In this document: positions 17,665 to 25,769 of the stretch, one piece after another
Layout: every line of letters begins with the position of its first letter
How positions within the stretch are numbered: position 1 is the first letter of the stretch
Assembly: GCA_902570425.1 (NCBI GenBank)
Contig: CACFYB010000004.1
Span: 38,539 to 102,538 of the forward strand
Length of the DNA stretch: 64,000 nt
From: an uncultured Pelagibacteraceae bacterium
GTDB taxonomy: Bacteria > Pseudomonadota > Alphaproteobacteria > Pelagibacterales > Pelagibacteraceae
Direction: 5' to 3'
The notes under the pieces: generated by a model
What the model was told of the DNA's origin: nothing
Database searches by the model: none
What the model saw: the letters and a program-made list of their open reading frames with translations, nothing else
Made by a program: the position numbers and the translations under genes

Positions 17665-18566
17665 TGGAAATATACTTAAAACTTTTTGAAGTTTTGTTTC
17701 CTGTTTTTTTTGTTGTTGGAATTGGCTATTATTTAGGTAAAAAAAATCCCAAAATTGACACTACATTTATAACTAATTTTGCTGCTAATGTTGGTACTCC
17801 AGCAATGATTATATATGCCCTGAATCCAGTAAATATATCTTTTAATATTTTTATTAATTATTTTTGGTACTACGCGATAGCTATTTGCGGGTTTATAATT
17901 ACAGGAATAATAATATTATATCTTCTTAAAACTAAAGATATCATTAGAGAATTACCACCACTAACAATGCCTAATACTGGTAATATGGGTTTACCAATAT
18001 GTTTATTTGCATATGGATCTCAAGGATTAGGTGTTTCAGCAGCAATATCTGCTTTAATCATTCTTTGCCACTTTACATTGGGTGTTTTTTTAGCTGATAG
18101 AAAATTTAGTTTAAATGTTATAATTAAAAGTCCACCTTTTTATGCAATTATAGTTTCAGTAATTCTTCTATATTATGATTTGGAACTTCCTGGATTTGTT
18201 GAAAATACTACTTTTTTACTTATGTATGCTACGATATTCCTTATTTTGATGTCTTTAGGAATAGCATTAACTAGACTCAAAGTTTTTTCACTTAACAAAG
18301 CAATATTTTCTTCTATAGGAAGAGTGATAATAGGTCCTATAATTGGATATTTGTTAATCTTATATTTCAATTTGGATGGATTTGCAGCTGGTGTTTTATT
18401 GATACAATGTTCGATGCCTAGTGCAGTTTTAAACTATCTAGTAGCATCAATATATTCACCTAAAAAGATTGTTGATAGTGTGGCTAGTACAATTGTTGTT
18501 TCAACACTAATGTCATTTATAACTATCCCAATTGTTGTATTCTTTGCTTTAAAATACTTTAATTAA
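17664..18566 (+). CDS. AEC-family (auxin efflux carrier type) permease
   Basis: Integral membrane protein of 300 aa with about ten hydrophobic segments in the two five-helix repeats of the AEC family. Conserved features are TPAMIIYALNPV in the first half, PNTGNMGLPICLFAYG, and SMPSAVLNYLVASIY near the C-terminus. Bacterial relatives move small organic acids such as malate or malonate; the substrate here is unknown. It starts on the last base of hom. Confidence 0.85.
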   Translation: MEIYLKLFEVLFPVFFVVGIGYYLGKKNPKIDTTFITNFAANVGTPAMIIYALNPVNISFNIFINYFWYYAIAICGFIITGIIILYLLKTKDIIRELPPLTMPNTGNMGLPICLFAYGSQGLGVSAAISALIILCHFTLGVFLADRKFSLNVIIKSPPFYAIIVSVILLYYDLELPGFVENTTFLLMYATIFLILMSLGIALTRLKVFSLNKAIFSSIGRVIIGPIIGYLLILYFNLDGFAAGVLLIQCSMPSAVLNYLVASIYSPKKIVDSVASTIVVSTLMSFITIPIVVFFALKYFN

Positions 18567-18586
18567 TCTATATCCTTCTTGTATAA

Positions 18587-19438
18587 ATGAAGGCTATATC
18601 TTTGAATTTACTAGCATGGATAATGCTTCCAATTATGGATGGATTTGCAAAATATTTGAGTGCAGAACTTCCAGTATTACAAATTACATGGGCAAGATAT
18701 TTTTTTACAGTTGCTTTTACTTTTCCAATAATGTTGTTCTTTTTTCGAAAAAATCTTGTATGGACCGATAAACCAAAATTACAATTCATAAGAGGTTTAA
18801 TTCTTTTAACAGCTAATATTTGTTTTTTTTATGCAATTTCTGTAATCTCTTTAGCGAAAGCGTTAACTTTAGCATTTGTAGCTCCTTTAATTGTTACAGC
18901 TTTTTCTCCAATCTTTTTAAATGAAAGAGTAGGATTTAGAAGATGGTCGGCGGTAATCATAGGTTTTATAGGTTCTTTAATAGTTATCAGACCTGGTTTT
19001 GTTGAAATTAATTTAGCAAGTATAGCTGCTCTTGGAACAGGCGTAATGTATGGATTTTATTTGATTATTACTCGCAAATTAAGTACTTCAGATAATCCTC
19101 TACTAACTTTATTATTGACCGGTGTAGTAGGGGCCGTAATTATATCCGCTGTAATGCCTTTTGTTTGGGTTAAACCTACTTTAAATCAATGGTCTATGAT
19201 GGCTGCTATAGGTGTATTTGCATGTATTGGTCATTTATTTCTTATATTGTCTCTGAAATATGCTGATGCTTCTAAATTAGCACCATTTAGTTATTTTGAA
19301 ATAATTACAAACATCATTATAGGTTATTATATATTTAGTGATTTCCCAGATAATTGGACCTTTCTAGGATTATTTGTTATTGTATTAAGCGGTATCTATA
19401 TTTCTAAAAGAGAGAGCGTAGTTAGAAAAGTTAAATAA
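18587..19438 (+). CDS. EamA/DMT-superfamily transporter
   Basis: Ten-segment drug/metabolite transporter of 283 aa with two EamA repeats (about residues 5-135 and 145-275). Landmarks are ISLAKALTLAFVAPLIVTAFSPIFLNERV and the second-repeat ASKLAPFSYFEIITNIIIGYYIF. Substrate not predictable. It is the last gene before the accessory region, 20 bases after the AEC permease. Confidence 0.87.
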   Translation: MKAISLNLLAWIMLPIMDGFAKYLSAELPVLQITWARYFFTVAFTFPIMLFFFRKNLVWTDKPKLQFIRGLILLTANICFFYAISVISLAKALTLAFVAPLIVTAFSPIFLNERVGFRRWSAVIIGFIGSLIVIRPGFVEINLASIAALGTGVMYGFYLIITRKLSTSDNPLLTLLLTGVVGAVIISAVMPFVWVKPTLNQWSMMAAIGVFACIGHLFLILSLKYADASKLAPFSYFEIITNIIIGYYIFSDFPDNWTFLGLFVIVLSGIYISKRESVVRKVK

Positions 19439-19505
19439 TAGGTATTATTTGTTTACTTATATCTAAAGTATTACATTAAGTATTATATATATATTATTGT
19501 TTTTA

Positions 19506-19531
19506 TTACATTTTTTATAATGTAAATTTTT
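19506..19531 (+). terminator. Possible intrinsic terminator after the EamA gene
   Basis: TTACATT, a 6-base loop, and AATGTAA form a 7-bp stem followed by ATTTTT. It lies 68 bases after the EamA stop. The stem is A/T-rich and therefore weak, but it is one of the few hairpin-plus-T-tract structures in the window. Confidence 0.38.
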
Positions 19532-19879
19532 CATATACAAATATAAAATTTAACCTTTTTTGATTAAAAAACATTTAATTACCTCAACAAGTTTACAATT
19601 TTTTCAGAATTTTAAATAATCTTAAATAATCCAATAAAATAGGTGATTTTTATCCATTTCAAATTTAAATTAATTTATAATTAGGGTGATTTAAAAGCGT
19701 TGATATAGGTAAATAATAGAGCGATGCATTAATTGAATATACCATTTAAACAGCCATAGAGGGGTCTATTTTTGTTGTAGGTTCATATTTGGTACAACTG
19801 AAGGGTGAAATATGCTATTTGAAAATAAATCATATAAAAACATGAAAAAAGGTTGATTTTACTGACTTTTTTAATGTAT

Positions 19880-19896
19880 AAAAGCTTAAATTAAGC
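19880..19896 (-). terminator. Possible terminator after the alkyltransferase gene
   Basis: Directly after the stop codon the minus strand reads GCTTAATTTAAGC followed by TTTT. The arms GCTTAA/TTAAGC give a short hairpin with a T-tract. It is weak, but correctly placed. Confidence 0.35.
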
Positions 19897-20229
19897 CTAA
19901 ATCGCTACCTTTTCAGATCTTAGTAATCTTAGCTTTTGCTTAATTCCCCCTCTGCCTGAATAACCTCCAAGAGTTCCATCAGACCTGATTACTCTATGAC
20001 AAGGTATTTTTGGGGCATAAGGGTTTTTAGCGCAAGCATTAGCAACAGCGCGAGCTGATTTAGGGCTTTTTATACCAATAGCCACCTGTTTATATGTTTT
20101 CACCTTACCTTTTGGTATAGTCTTAAGATAATTCCAAACTTTTAATTGAAATTTTGTTCCTTTCACGATTTTTAGCGTGGAATTACTAAAATTATATAAC
20201 TTACAAAGAATATAATAGCCATTATACAC
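19897..20229 (-). CDS. ogt: Methylated-DNA--protein-cysteine methyltransferase domain protein
   Basis: DNA alkyl-transfer domain that moves alkyl groups from O6-alkylguanine to its own Cys. The active site PCHRVIRSDGTLGGYSG is intact, so this is a true alkyltransferase, not an ATL protein with Trp. Only the C-terminal domain is present; the usual N-terminal domain is absent. The ORF starts at GTG 20229, but the first 21 residues look unrelated. A second GTG at 20166 would give an 89 aa protein beginning KGTKFQLKVWNYL, right after the stop of the small membrane ORF. I consider that start more likely. Confidence 0.82.
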   Translation of the reverse strand: MYNGYYILCKLYNFSNSTLKIVKGTKFQLKVWNYLKTIPKGKVKTYKQVAIGIKSPKSARAVANACAKNPYAPKIPCHRVIRSDGTLGGYSGRGGIKQKLRLLRSEKVAI

Positions 20230-20348
20230 AAAAATATCGTATTAAAACTTTTACCAGTGTTTCGATATTGAATAAAAGTTAATATAACAAAACCGATTGA
20301 ACTAATTAAAAACCATACTGCAGGAATTTCTCCATCAATTGATCCCAT
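20172..20348 (-). CDS. Small two-helix membrane protein, 58 aa, not in ORF track
   Basis: An ATG-started frame reads MGSIDGEIPAVWFLISSIGF, then a basic turn QYRNTGKSF, then a second hydrophobic stretch ending VIPR. Two membrane helices of about 17-20 residues are evident. It fell below the 60-residue cut of the track. The stop at 20172 is 6 bases before the internal GTG of the alkyltransferase, an arrangement suggesting coupling. The length, the TM pattern and the fact that the space is otherwise empty support it. Function unknown. Confidence 0.55.
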   Translation of the reverse strand: MGSIDGEIPAVWFLISSIGFVILTFIQYRNTGKSFNTIFLCIMAIIFFVSYIILVIPR

Positions 20349-20367
20349 AATTATTTAATTTAAACTA

Positions 20368-20396
20368 TTGACATTCAAAATCATCTAATATATTAC
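20368..20396 (+). promoter_or_regulatory. Predicted integrase promoter
   Basis: A perfect -35 TTGACA (20368-20373) is followed after 17 bases by TATTAC (20391-20396). The start would be near 20403, 27 bases before the ATG. It is among the strongest -35 matches in the window. Confidence 0.5.
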
Positions 20397-20400
20397 TAAC

Positions 20401-20417
20401 GATAATTAATTGTTATC
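20401..20417 (+). promoter_or_regulatory. Imperfect inverted repeat at the integrase transcription start
   Basis: GATAATTAATTGTTATC has 5-base arms GATAA/TTATC around a 7-base centre and overlaps the predicted start site. It could be a repressor operator. In A/T-rich DNA it could also be chance. Confidence 0.25.
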
Positions 20418-20429
20418 AATAGTAATTAT

Positions 20430-21383
20430 ATGAATGAACTGACAACAGACCTAAAATCTCTTCATGAGGCAACTTTAAATAATCTCAAAAGTTCAAAGGC
20501 AAATAATACATTAAGAGCGTATAAATCTGATTTTAAGGATTTTGGTGCTTTTTGCGTTAAACATGGATTAAATTCTCTACCATCAGAACCTAAAATAGTG
20601 TCTTTATATTTAACTCATCTTTCAAAAAATTCAAAAATTAGTACTTTAAGAAGAAGATTAGTATCGATAAGTATGTTCCATAAACTTAAAGGGCATTATC
20701 TAGATATAAAACATCCAATTATTGTTGAAAATTTAATGGGTATTAAAAGAGTGAAAGGTAGTATTCAAAAAGGAAAAAAACCCATATTAATCAATCATTT
20801 GAAATCAATAATTAATGTAATAGATGAACAAAAAATCGAGGATATTAAAAAATTTAGAGACAAGTCAATTATTTTAGTTGGTTTTGGAGGTGGATTTAGA
20901 CGGAATGAACTAGTCTCAATTGATCATGAGGATTTAGAGTTTGTTACTGAAGGGCTCAAAATTAGCATCAGGAGATCAAAAACTGACCAATTTGGCGAAG
21001 GTATGATTAAAGGACTACCCTACTTCGCTAATGAAAACTATTGCCCAGTAATTAATTTAAAAAAATGGTTAGAAATTTCTAAAATTAAATCTGGACCTAT
21101 TTTTAGAAGATTTTCTAAAGGTTCTTCCTTAACACAAAAAAGATTAACTGATCAATCTGTAGTCTTACTAATGAAAAAATACTTAAATTTGGCTGGTATT
21201 GAAAATAAGAATTTTGCAGGTCATAGCCTAAGATCAGGTTTTGCAACTGTTGCTGCAGAGTCCGGAGCTGATGAACGCAGTATTATGGCAATGACTGGTC
21301 ACAAAACAACTCAGATGGTTAGAAGATATATTAGAGAAGCAAATATTTTTAAAAATAATGCACTAAATAAAGTTAAAATTTGA
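20430..21383 (+). CDS. Tyrosine recombinase / phage-type integrase
   Basis: Site-specific recombinase of 317 aa. The N-terminal SAM-like DNA-binding domain (about residues 10-105) includes NTLRAYKSDFKDF. The catalytic domain has the first Arg in GGFRRNELVSI, Lys in RRSKTDQ, HSLRSGFAT (HxxR), TGHKTTQMVRRYIR with the second His and the Tyr nucleophile, so all active residues are present. It is not the housekeeping XerC/XerD pair by context: it stands alone beside a glycosyltransferase block. No phage structural genes or recognisable att repeats are nearby. Confidence 0.88.
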   Translation: MNELTTDLKSLHEATLNNLKSSKANNTLRAYKSDFKDFGAFCVKHGLNSLPSEPKIVSLYLTHLSKNSKISTLRRRLVSISMFHKLKGHYLDIKHPIIVENLMGIKRVKGSIQKGKKPILINHLKSIINVIDEQKIEDIKKFRDKSIILVGFGGGFRRNELVSIDHEDLEFVTEGLKISIRRSKTDQFGEGMIKGLPYFANENYCPVINLKKWLEISKIKSGPIFRRFSKGSSLTQKRLTDQSVVLLMKKYLNLAGIENKNFAGHSLRSGFATVAAESGADERSIMAMTGHKTTQMVRRYIREANIFKNNALNKVKI

Positions 21384-21410
21384 TTTAATTAAGTTTTTAT
21401 AGAAAAAAAA

Positions 21411-22391
21411 TTAAAAATTATTAATCAAATTTTGTGAGCACTTTAACCAAGTTTTAACACCTCTTAAATTTTTTAGATTATTTCTTATATGATTCCACAA
21501 ATTATCATCTTTAAAAAGTTCTAGTGTATATTTAGCAAATTCATCATTATTTTTAGCAATAAATCCAGTTTTGCCATGTATTACTCTTTCTGATAAAGAT
21601 CCAATACCGAGAGTAATGATTGGTAGACATAATTCTCTCCCCTCTTCAGCTGCTAAACAAAAAAGTTCAGCCTTATGACCTGGTAATAATAATAATCTTG
21701 CTTTTAACATATCATTTATTAAATCTTTTCTATCAGATAGTTCTCTAAAATAAACATTGTGACTATTAATTTTATATTCCGATGGAGTTACAAGAAGTTT
21801 ACCACTTGTAAAATTCGGATGAATCTTATTTTTCCAAATATTAATCAATAAATCTAAATTTCTATCGGGTCTAGAAGTGAATATAGCTAAATTTTGATCT
21901 ATTTGAGTAAATTCTTCCAAATCTTTATCTAAAAATTGTTGATCAACACCATAATCTAAAAAAAAATAACCAAAAATTCTTGAAAATAAGCTTCTTTGAG
22001 ATTTGTGATATTCACCTAATAAAGCTAATTTTGGTTTATGTTTTATGTAAGAAATAAATTGTTTTTTTCGCAAAAATTTTTCAAATTTTTGTATGCTATG
22101 TGAAAATAAAATTTTTTTTTTTGAATCAATTAAATCAAAAAAATTACAATCATTATTAGAAATAGATATATCAAATGTTAATTTTTGGGATAAATTATTA
22201 ATATTAATCCATCTTATATTGTCAATCACTTCATTTTTAGGACAATTATTAATTATTGTTATTTCATAACCTAATTTATTTAATGTAGTTGAAATATTTA
22301 TTAAAGCTGTTTCAGCACCCCTAAGAATAGGTGAATTTATATCTTTAGAATTATATTTGAATGATGTTTTGTCCAAAAAACATATTTTCAT
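21411..22391 (-). CDS. Glycosyltransferase, GT4-like (GT-B fold)
   Basis: 326 aa. The C-terminal nucleotide-sugar domain shows LLPGHKAELFCLAAEEGRE, then a glycine-rich IITLGIGSLSERVIHGKTG and IAKNNDEFAKYTLELF, the usual GT4 end. The N-terminal domain begins MKICFLDKTSF with RGAETALINIS. It probably adds a sugar to a cell-surface glycan. It overlaps the upstream heptosyltransferase-like gene by 4 bases, so the three minus-strand transferases form one operon. Donor and acceptor unknown. Confidence 0.8.
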   Translation of the reverse strand: MKICFLDKTSFKYNSKDINSPILRGAETALINISTTLNKLGYEITIINNCPKNEVIDNIRWININNLSQKLTFDISISNNDCNFFDLIDSKKKILFSHSIQKFEKFLRKKQFISYIKHKPKLALLGEYHKSQRSLFSRIFGYFFLDYGVDQQFLDKDLEEFTQIDQNLAIFTSRPDRNLDLLINIWKNKIHPNFTSGKLLVTPSEYKINSHNVYFRELSDRKDLINDMLKARLLLLPGHKAELFCLAAEEGRELCLPIITLGIGSLSERVIHGKTGFIAKNNDEFAKYTLELFKDDNLWNHIRNNLKNLRGVKTWLKCSQNLINNF

Positions 22392-23383
22392 ATCTTAATT
22401 TTTTTTAATTGTTTACAAATATGATTAATTTTACCTCTTTTAATTAGACTAATATTTTTCATGTGTTTGGTCCAAAATAATGCAGTTTTATAATGTGGTT
22501 TATTAATAAGAGCTATTGTTCTGATTTTGAATGCATGAGTTACATGACTTACAGCACCTTCACAACATATTACTAATTTAGATTTTTTAACAATTGTTTC
22601 GAGTTCTCTAAAATCAGTCTTATCAATATAAATTAATTTCTCTTTAAATTTCTTTGAAATATAAATACGATTATTTTTTTTTTTGAAATTTCTTTTAATA
22701 ATCACATTAAAATCAGAAACAAATTTTCTTCCCGCTGTAATAACTATCTTATTCTTATATTTTTTTTTAATAGTTTTAATTAAATGGTCAAAATTAGAGA
22801 TTTTCAAATCCATATACTCATAATCAGGATAATAATAACCTTTAAACCATTTTTCATCTAAATGTAATAAAGTAAAATTATTATACTTTTTTAAAAAACT
22901 TATCTTCTTAAATTTATAATTCTCATAATAATTTATTTTTTTAGGAACTTTATAATCAAGGTAATTAATTATTGAACTTAAATTATAAAATTGAGAGTTT
23001 AAATCAGAGTTAATAAAATATTTTTTAAAAAAAAATCTTAATAAAAATTTTGGTCTAAAATCTTTAACTACTGCTATTTTATTATTAACCTTAAGTAATA
23101 ATGAAAAAAAAATTGATCTTCTCTTACCATCTAAAATTATCAAAAAATCATATTTAGATTTGTTAATCTCTAAGAAATTATTTAACATTAATTTTGGTGC
23201 ATATTTATCTAGTATATAAATTTTATTTATATCTTTAAAATTTTTAACATAATTTGAGTTATAGGTAGAACAAACGAAATCAATTTGACTAGATGGATAT
23301 TTATTCTTAATTGATTGAACTAACATTCTTGAAAAAATAAAGTCTCCAATTCTATCAGTTCTAAAAATTAGATATTTGACCAT
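22388..23383 (-). CDS. Glycosyltransferase family 9 (heptosyltransferase-like)
   Basis: 331 aa GT-B protein. The start YLIFRTDRIGDFIFSRMLVQ is the GT9 N-terminal pattern (RxDxxGD). The C-terminal donor site CCEGAVSHVTHAFKIRTIALI matches the family GxxSxxxHLAxxxG region. It acts on LPS-like or other surface saccharides. It overlaps its neighbours by 4 and 16 bases. The lysine-rich, A/T-biased composition is stronger than in core genes nearby. Confidence 0.82.
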   Translation of the reverse strand: MVKYLIFRTDRIGDFIFSRMLVQSIKNKYPSSQIDFVCSTYNSNYVKNFKDINKIYILDKYAPKLMLNNFLEINKSKYDFLIILDGKRRSIFFSLLLKVNNKIAVVKDFRPKFLLRFFFKKYFINSDLNSQFYNLSSIINYLDYKVPKKINYYENYKFKKISFLKKYNNFTLLHLDEKWFKGYYYPDYEYMDLKISNFDHLIKTIKKKYKNKIVITAGRKFVSDFNVIIKRNFKKKNNRIYISKKFKEKLIYIDKTDFRELETIVKKSKLVICCEGAVSHVTHAFKIRTIALINKPHYKTALFWTKHMKNISLIKRGKINHICKQLKKIKI

Positions 23384-24408
23384 ATATATTTATTATTAAT
23401 TTTGTAGTTCATTGATTTTGATACAATAAATTCAGCTATCAATTGGTTATTAAAGATCTTATGTGAAACCTTATAACCTTTACTTGCAATTTTCTTTTGT
23501 AATTTTTTATTTTTTTTAAAATAGATTATCTTTTTATTAAGATCATGAATATTTTTATAAGTTACAATTGAATCTTTATCCATAAAATTTGTATATTGAT
23601 AATCCTCATGAATAAATGTTAGTAAACCATTGCCTAATAATGAGGCTATTCTATCGCTAGAGTAGTATTTGATTGGTTTACCACGACTTATATTTATGCC
23701 CATTGAACATTTATTTAATTCGTTAAAAAAACTTTGACCCCATACAGGATTATTTATAAAACCAAACGTATTGTATTTTGCTTTTTTGGTAAGCTTCTCA
23801 ATAAAATAAACTCTATCATCAATAAAATCTCTTTTTAATATAGCTCTGTGTTGTCCATGACTTATAGCTAAAAAAATATCAAATTCTTTATTTCCTATAA
23901 AATTTTTATAAATATCAATTGAGGGATCTATTGGATTTGGAATAAAAAAAGTTTTATTTTCATCTACAAAATCTAAAACATCTGTTGAGGTTGTAATAAA
24001 ATTTGCATCACAAAACTGATATTTTAAAAAAAATCTTTCTTTATTTTTTTGATAATCTGGCCCCTGTTTGTTCAACGGATCTATGAACCATTGAGCCAAT
24101 CTAATTGAATTATATTTTTCTTTTAATTTATAAAAATTTTCCTCATCAAGTCTATCTACATGACCAAAAATTATTAAATCAGGTTTGAAATTTTCAATAT
24201 TTTTAAATATTTCCTCAAAAAGATATTTTTTTCCTGATATATCAAATATATTTTTTCTTTGTGCAGTCAAATCTCTATCAGAAACATTAATAACATTGTG
24301 ACCATTTTTAATTAAACCATTATTAATTTTTTTTCCTGTAGAATAAAATAATCTCCCAGCATGTCTAATATGAAGATCAGTTATGTGTATTATTTTTAAT
24401 GATTTCAT
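23368..24408 (-). CDS. Glycosyltransferase, CgeB/YkvP-like
   Basis: 346 aa. The middle has IPNPIDPSIDIYK and FDIFLAISHGQHRA; the C-terminal half has KYYSSDRIASLLGNGLLTFIHED and ends IASKGYKVSHKIFNNQLIAEFI, the layout of CgeB-type GT-B transferases. The first gene of the three-transferase run, it overlaps the GIY-YIG ORF by 32 bases. Acceptor unknown. Confidence 0.75.
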   Translation of the reverse strand: MKSLKIIHITDLHIRHAGRLFYSTGKKINNGLIKNGHNVINVSDRDLTAQRKNIFDISGKKYLFEEIFKNIENFKPDLIIFGHVDRLDEENFYKLKEKYNSIRLAQWFIDPLNKQGPDYQKNKERFFLKYQFCDANFITTSTDVLDFVDENKTFFIPNPIDPSIDIYKNFIGNKEFDIFLAISHGQHRAILKRDFIDDRVYFIEKLTKKAKYNTFGFINNPVWGQSFFNELNKCSMGINISRGKPIKYYSSDRIASLLGNGLLTFIHEDYQYTNFMDKDSIVTYKNIHDLNKKIIYFKKNKKLQKKIASKGYKVSHKIFNNQLIAEFIVSKSMNYKINNKYIWSNI

Positions 24409-24664
24409 TTTTCAAAAATTTATCTCTTAGTAAAATTCTATTCTTTCTATTTTTTTTAAGTACATATTCATATTTCATCGCATCTTTTTTAGAAACAAAT
24501 TTCTTTTTATATATTAGTTTCCATTTTTTTCCTCTTGTAAATTTAGCTCCTTTTGACGAATTATGTGCTTTAAGCCTTTTTTGTAAATTGTTTGTGTATC
24601 CAACATAAGTTATAAACGAATTATCTTTTTTTTGAGCACATATAAGGTATACAAAGAAACTCAT
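24377..24664 (-). CDS. GIY-YIG domain protein
   Basis: Single-domain nuclease-superfamily protein of 95 aa. FFVYLICAQKKDNSFITYVGYTNNLQKRLKAHN carries a YLI...YVG version of the GIY-YIG motif with the conserved Arg, and GKKWKLIYKKKF / AMKYEYVLKK complete the fold with the Glu. It resembles UPF0213-type small proteins whose substrate is not established. It could be a DNA repair nuclease or a remnant of mobile DNA. It is divergent from the next transferase. Confidence 0.82.
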   Translation of the reverse strand: MSFFVYLICAQKKDNSFITYVGYTNNLQKRLKAHNSSKGAKFTRGKKWKLIYKKKFVSKKDAMKYEYVLKKNRKNRILLRDKFLKNEIIKNNTHN

Positions 24665-24696
24665 AATTATTTATTTTAACACTTTATATAAAAATA

Positions 24697-25665
24697 ATGT
24701 TTAAAAGAAAACTTATCAAAATAAATAAATTAAAAAGATTATTTCTTAAAATTTTCAATCTTCACGCAATTGATAAGGAATCTTTTAATATTATTAATCC
24801 TTATGTAGAAAATGAAGGTCAAAATCATTTTGATTTTAATAAAAAATCTTATATTTTATCAAATGGTTTTTTAGATTTGAAAAGAAAAATAAAAAGTCTT
24901 GATATTTATCTAAGATACACACCATCTGTTGCTCTATGGAATTCACAAAGTTCGTGGAAAAGAATTATTCCAAACATTGACAAAAAAATTTTAATAAAGT
25001 GTTGTGTACTAAGTCTTAAAAAATCTTTGATGGATTTTCTTAAAAAAAATAGATTAGAAATAAATCTAAATCTTATCAATGATGAATCAGATATTGATTT
25101 TAATAATGAATTAAAAAATCTTTTAAAAAATGATAAATTTAATATCAGATTTATTTCAAGTAAAATCAAAGATAATCATGGATCATATTTAGAATGCTGT
25201 GATGGTTGTGAAACAGCTGAAGATCTAATTTTTTTTATTGAGGATGATTACTTATTTAAAGAAAATGCTATTGAAGAGTTACTTATTACTTACTCTAGAT
25301 TATCGACCCTTTTAGAAAAGGATATTTTTTTATGTCCAACAGATTATCCATTTTATTATGATGGTATTTATAATACTTCTCTATTTATCGGTAAAGATTA
25401 CAGATGGCGTCACGTTAAAGAATGTTTACTAACTTTTTTGTTCTCTAAAAAATTGTTTAATGAACATAAAAAAAATATTAGATTAGTAGGAGAGCAAAAT
25501 AATGAACCATTTGAAAAACCTTTACATGACATCTTTAAAAAAGAGATATGTTTATCACCAGTATCTTCTGTTGCGTATCATATATCTAGAACAGTGCCTG
25601 GAATTGAGAGTGATTGGTTAGAATTGTGGAATAAAAATTATAAAGAAATTAATGGCGGTCCCTAG
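24697..25665 (+). CDS. Glycosyltransferase-like protein (GT-A fold), ends inside tRNA-Glu
   Basis: 322 aa. The central FFIEDDYLFKENAIEELL resembles the metal-binding acidic motif of GT-A transferases, and CPTDYPFYYDGIYNT and the C-terminal VAYHISRTVPGIESDW follow. The nearest functional idea is a surface-glycan glycosyltransferase. The last codons (NGGP and stop) are read from the antisense strand of the tRNA-Glu 3' end, so the current C-terminus may have been fixed by a recombination event at the tRNA. Confidence 0.6.
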   Translation: MFKRKLIKINKLKRLFLKIFNLHAIDKESFNIINPYVENEGQNHFDFNKKSYILSNGFLDLKRKIKSLDIYLRYTPSVALWNSQSSWKRIIPNIDKKILIKCCVLSLKKSLMDFLKKNRLEINLNLINDESDIDFNNELKNLLKNDKFNIRFISSKIKDNHGSYLECCDGCETAEDLIFFIEDDYLFKENAIEELLITYSRLSTLLEKDIFLCPTDYPFYYDGIYNTSLFIGKDYRWRHVKECLLTFLFSKKLFNEHKKNIRLVGEQNNEPFEKPLHDIFKKEICLSPVSSVAYHISRTVPGIESDWLELWNKNYKEINGGP

Positions 25666-25727
25666 GGGAATCGAACCCCTCTTTCGAGGATGAAAACCAC
25701 GTGTCCTAACCGATAGACGAAGGGACC
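25653..25727 (-). tRNA. tRNA-Glu (UUC)
   Basis: 75 bases including an encoded CCA. The acceptor GGTCCCT pairs with AGGGACC, the D-arm is CGTCTATCGGTTAGGAC, the anticodon loop TTTTCAT gives UUC, and the T-arm is GGGGTTCGATTCCCC. The last 13 bases overlap the end of the plus-strand glycosyltransferase ORF. It is the boundary of the accessory region. Confidence 0.95.
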
Positions 25728-25769
25728 AAAAAGCTGTTTTTTATTGTATATAGTATTATTAATCAAGCC

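Larger units (their letters stand above)
19439..19896. other. 458-base intergenic region without a clear gene
   Basis: This is the longest gene-free stretch in the window. It holds a terminator-like hairpin (19506-19531), a 14-codon ORF with a purine-rich AAGGG site in front (19812-19856), and a weak terminator for the minus-strand alkyltransferase (19880-19896). No tRNA-like or long repeated structure was seen. It may be the scar of a lost gene at the edge of the accessory region. Confidence 0.5.

Noticed and set aside
19681-19800. Coding remnant in the 458-base gap
   Set aside because: No frame longer than a few codons reads as a known family; cannot support a pseudogene call.
19401-25727. 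Direct repeats of the tRNA-Glu 3' end as att sites
   Set aside because: No second copy of the tRNA 3' sequence was seen near the integrase or elsewhere in the window.
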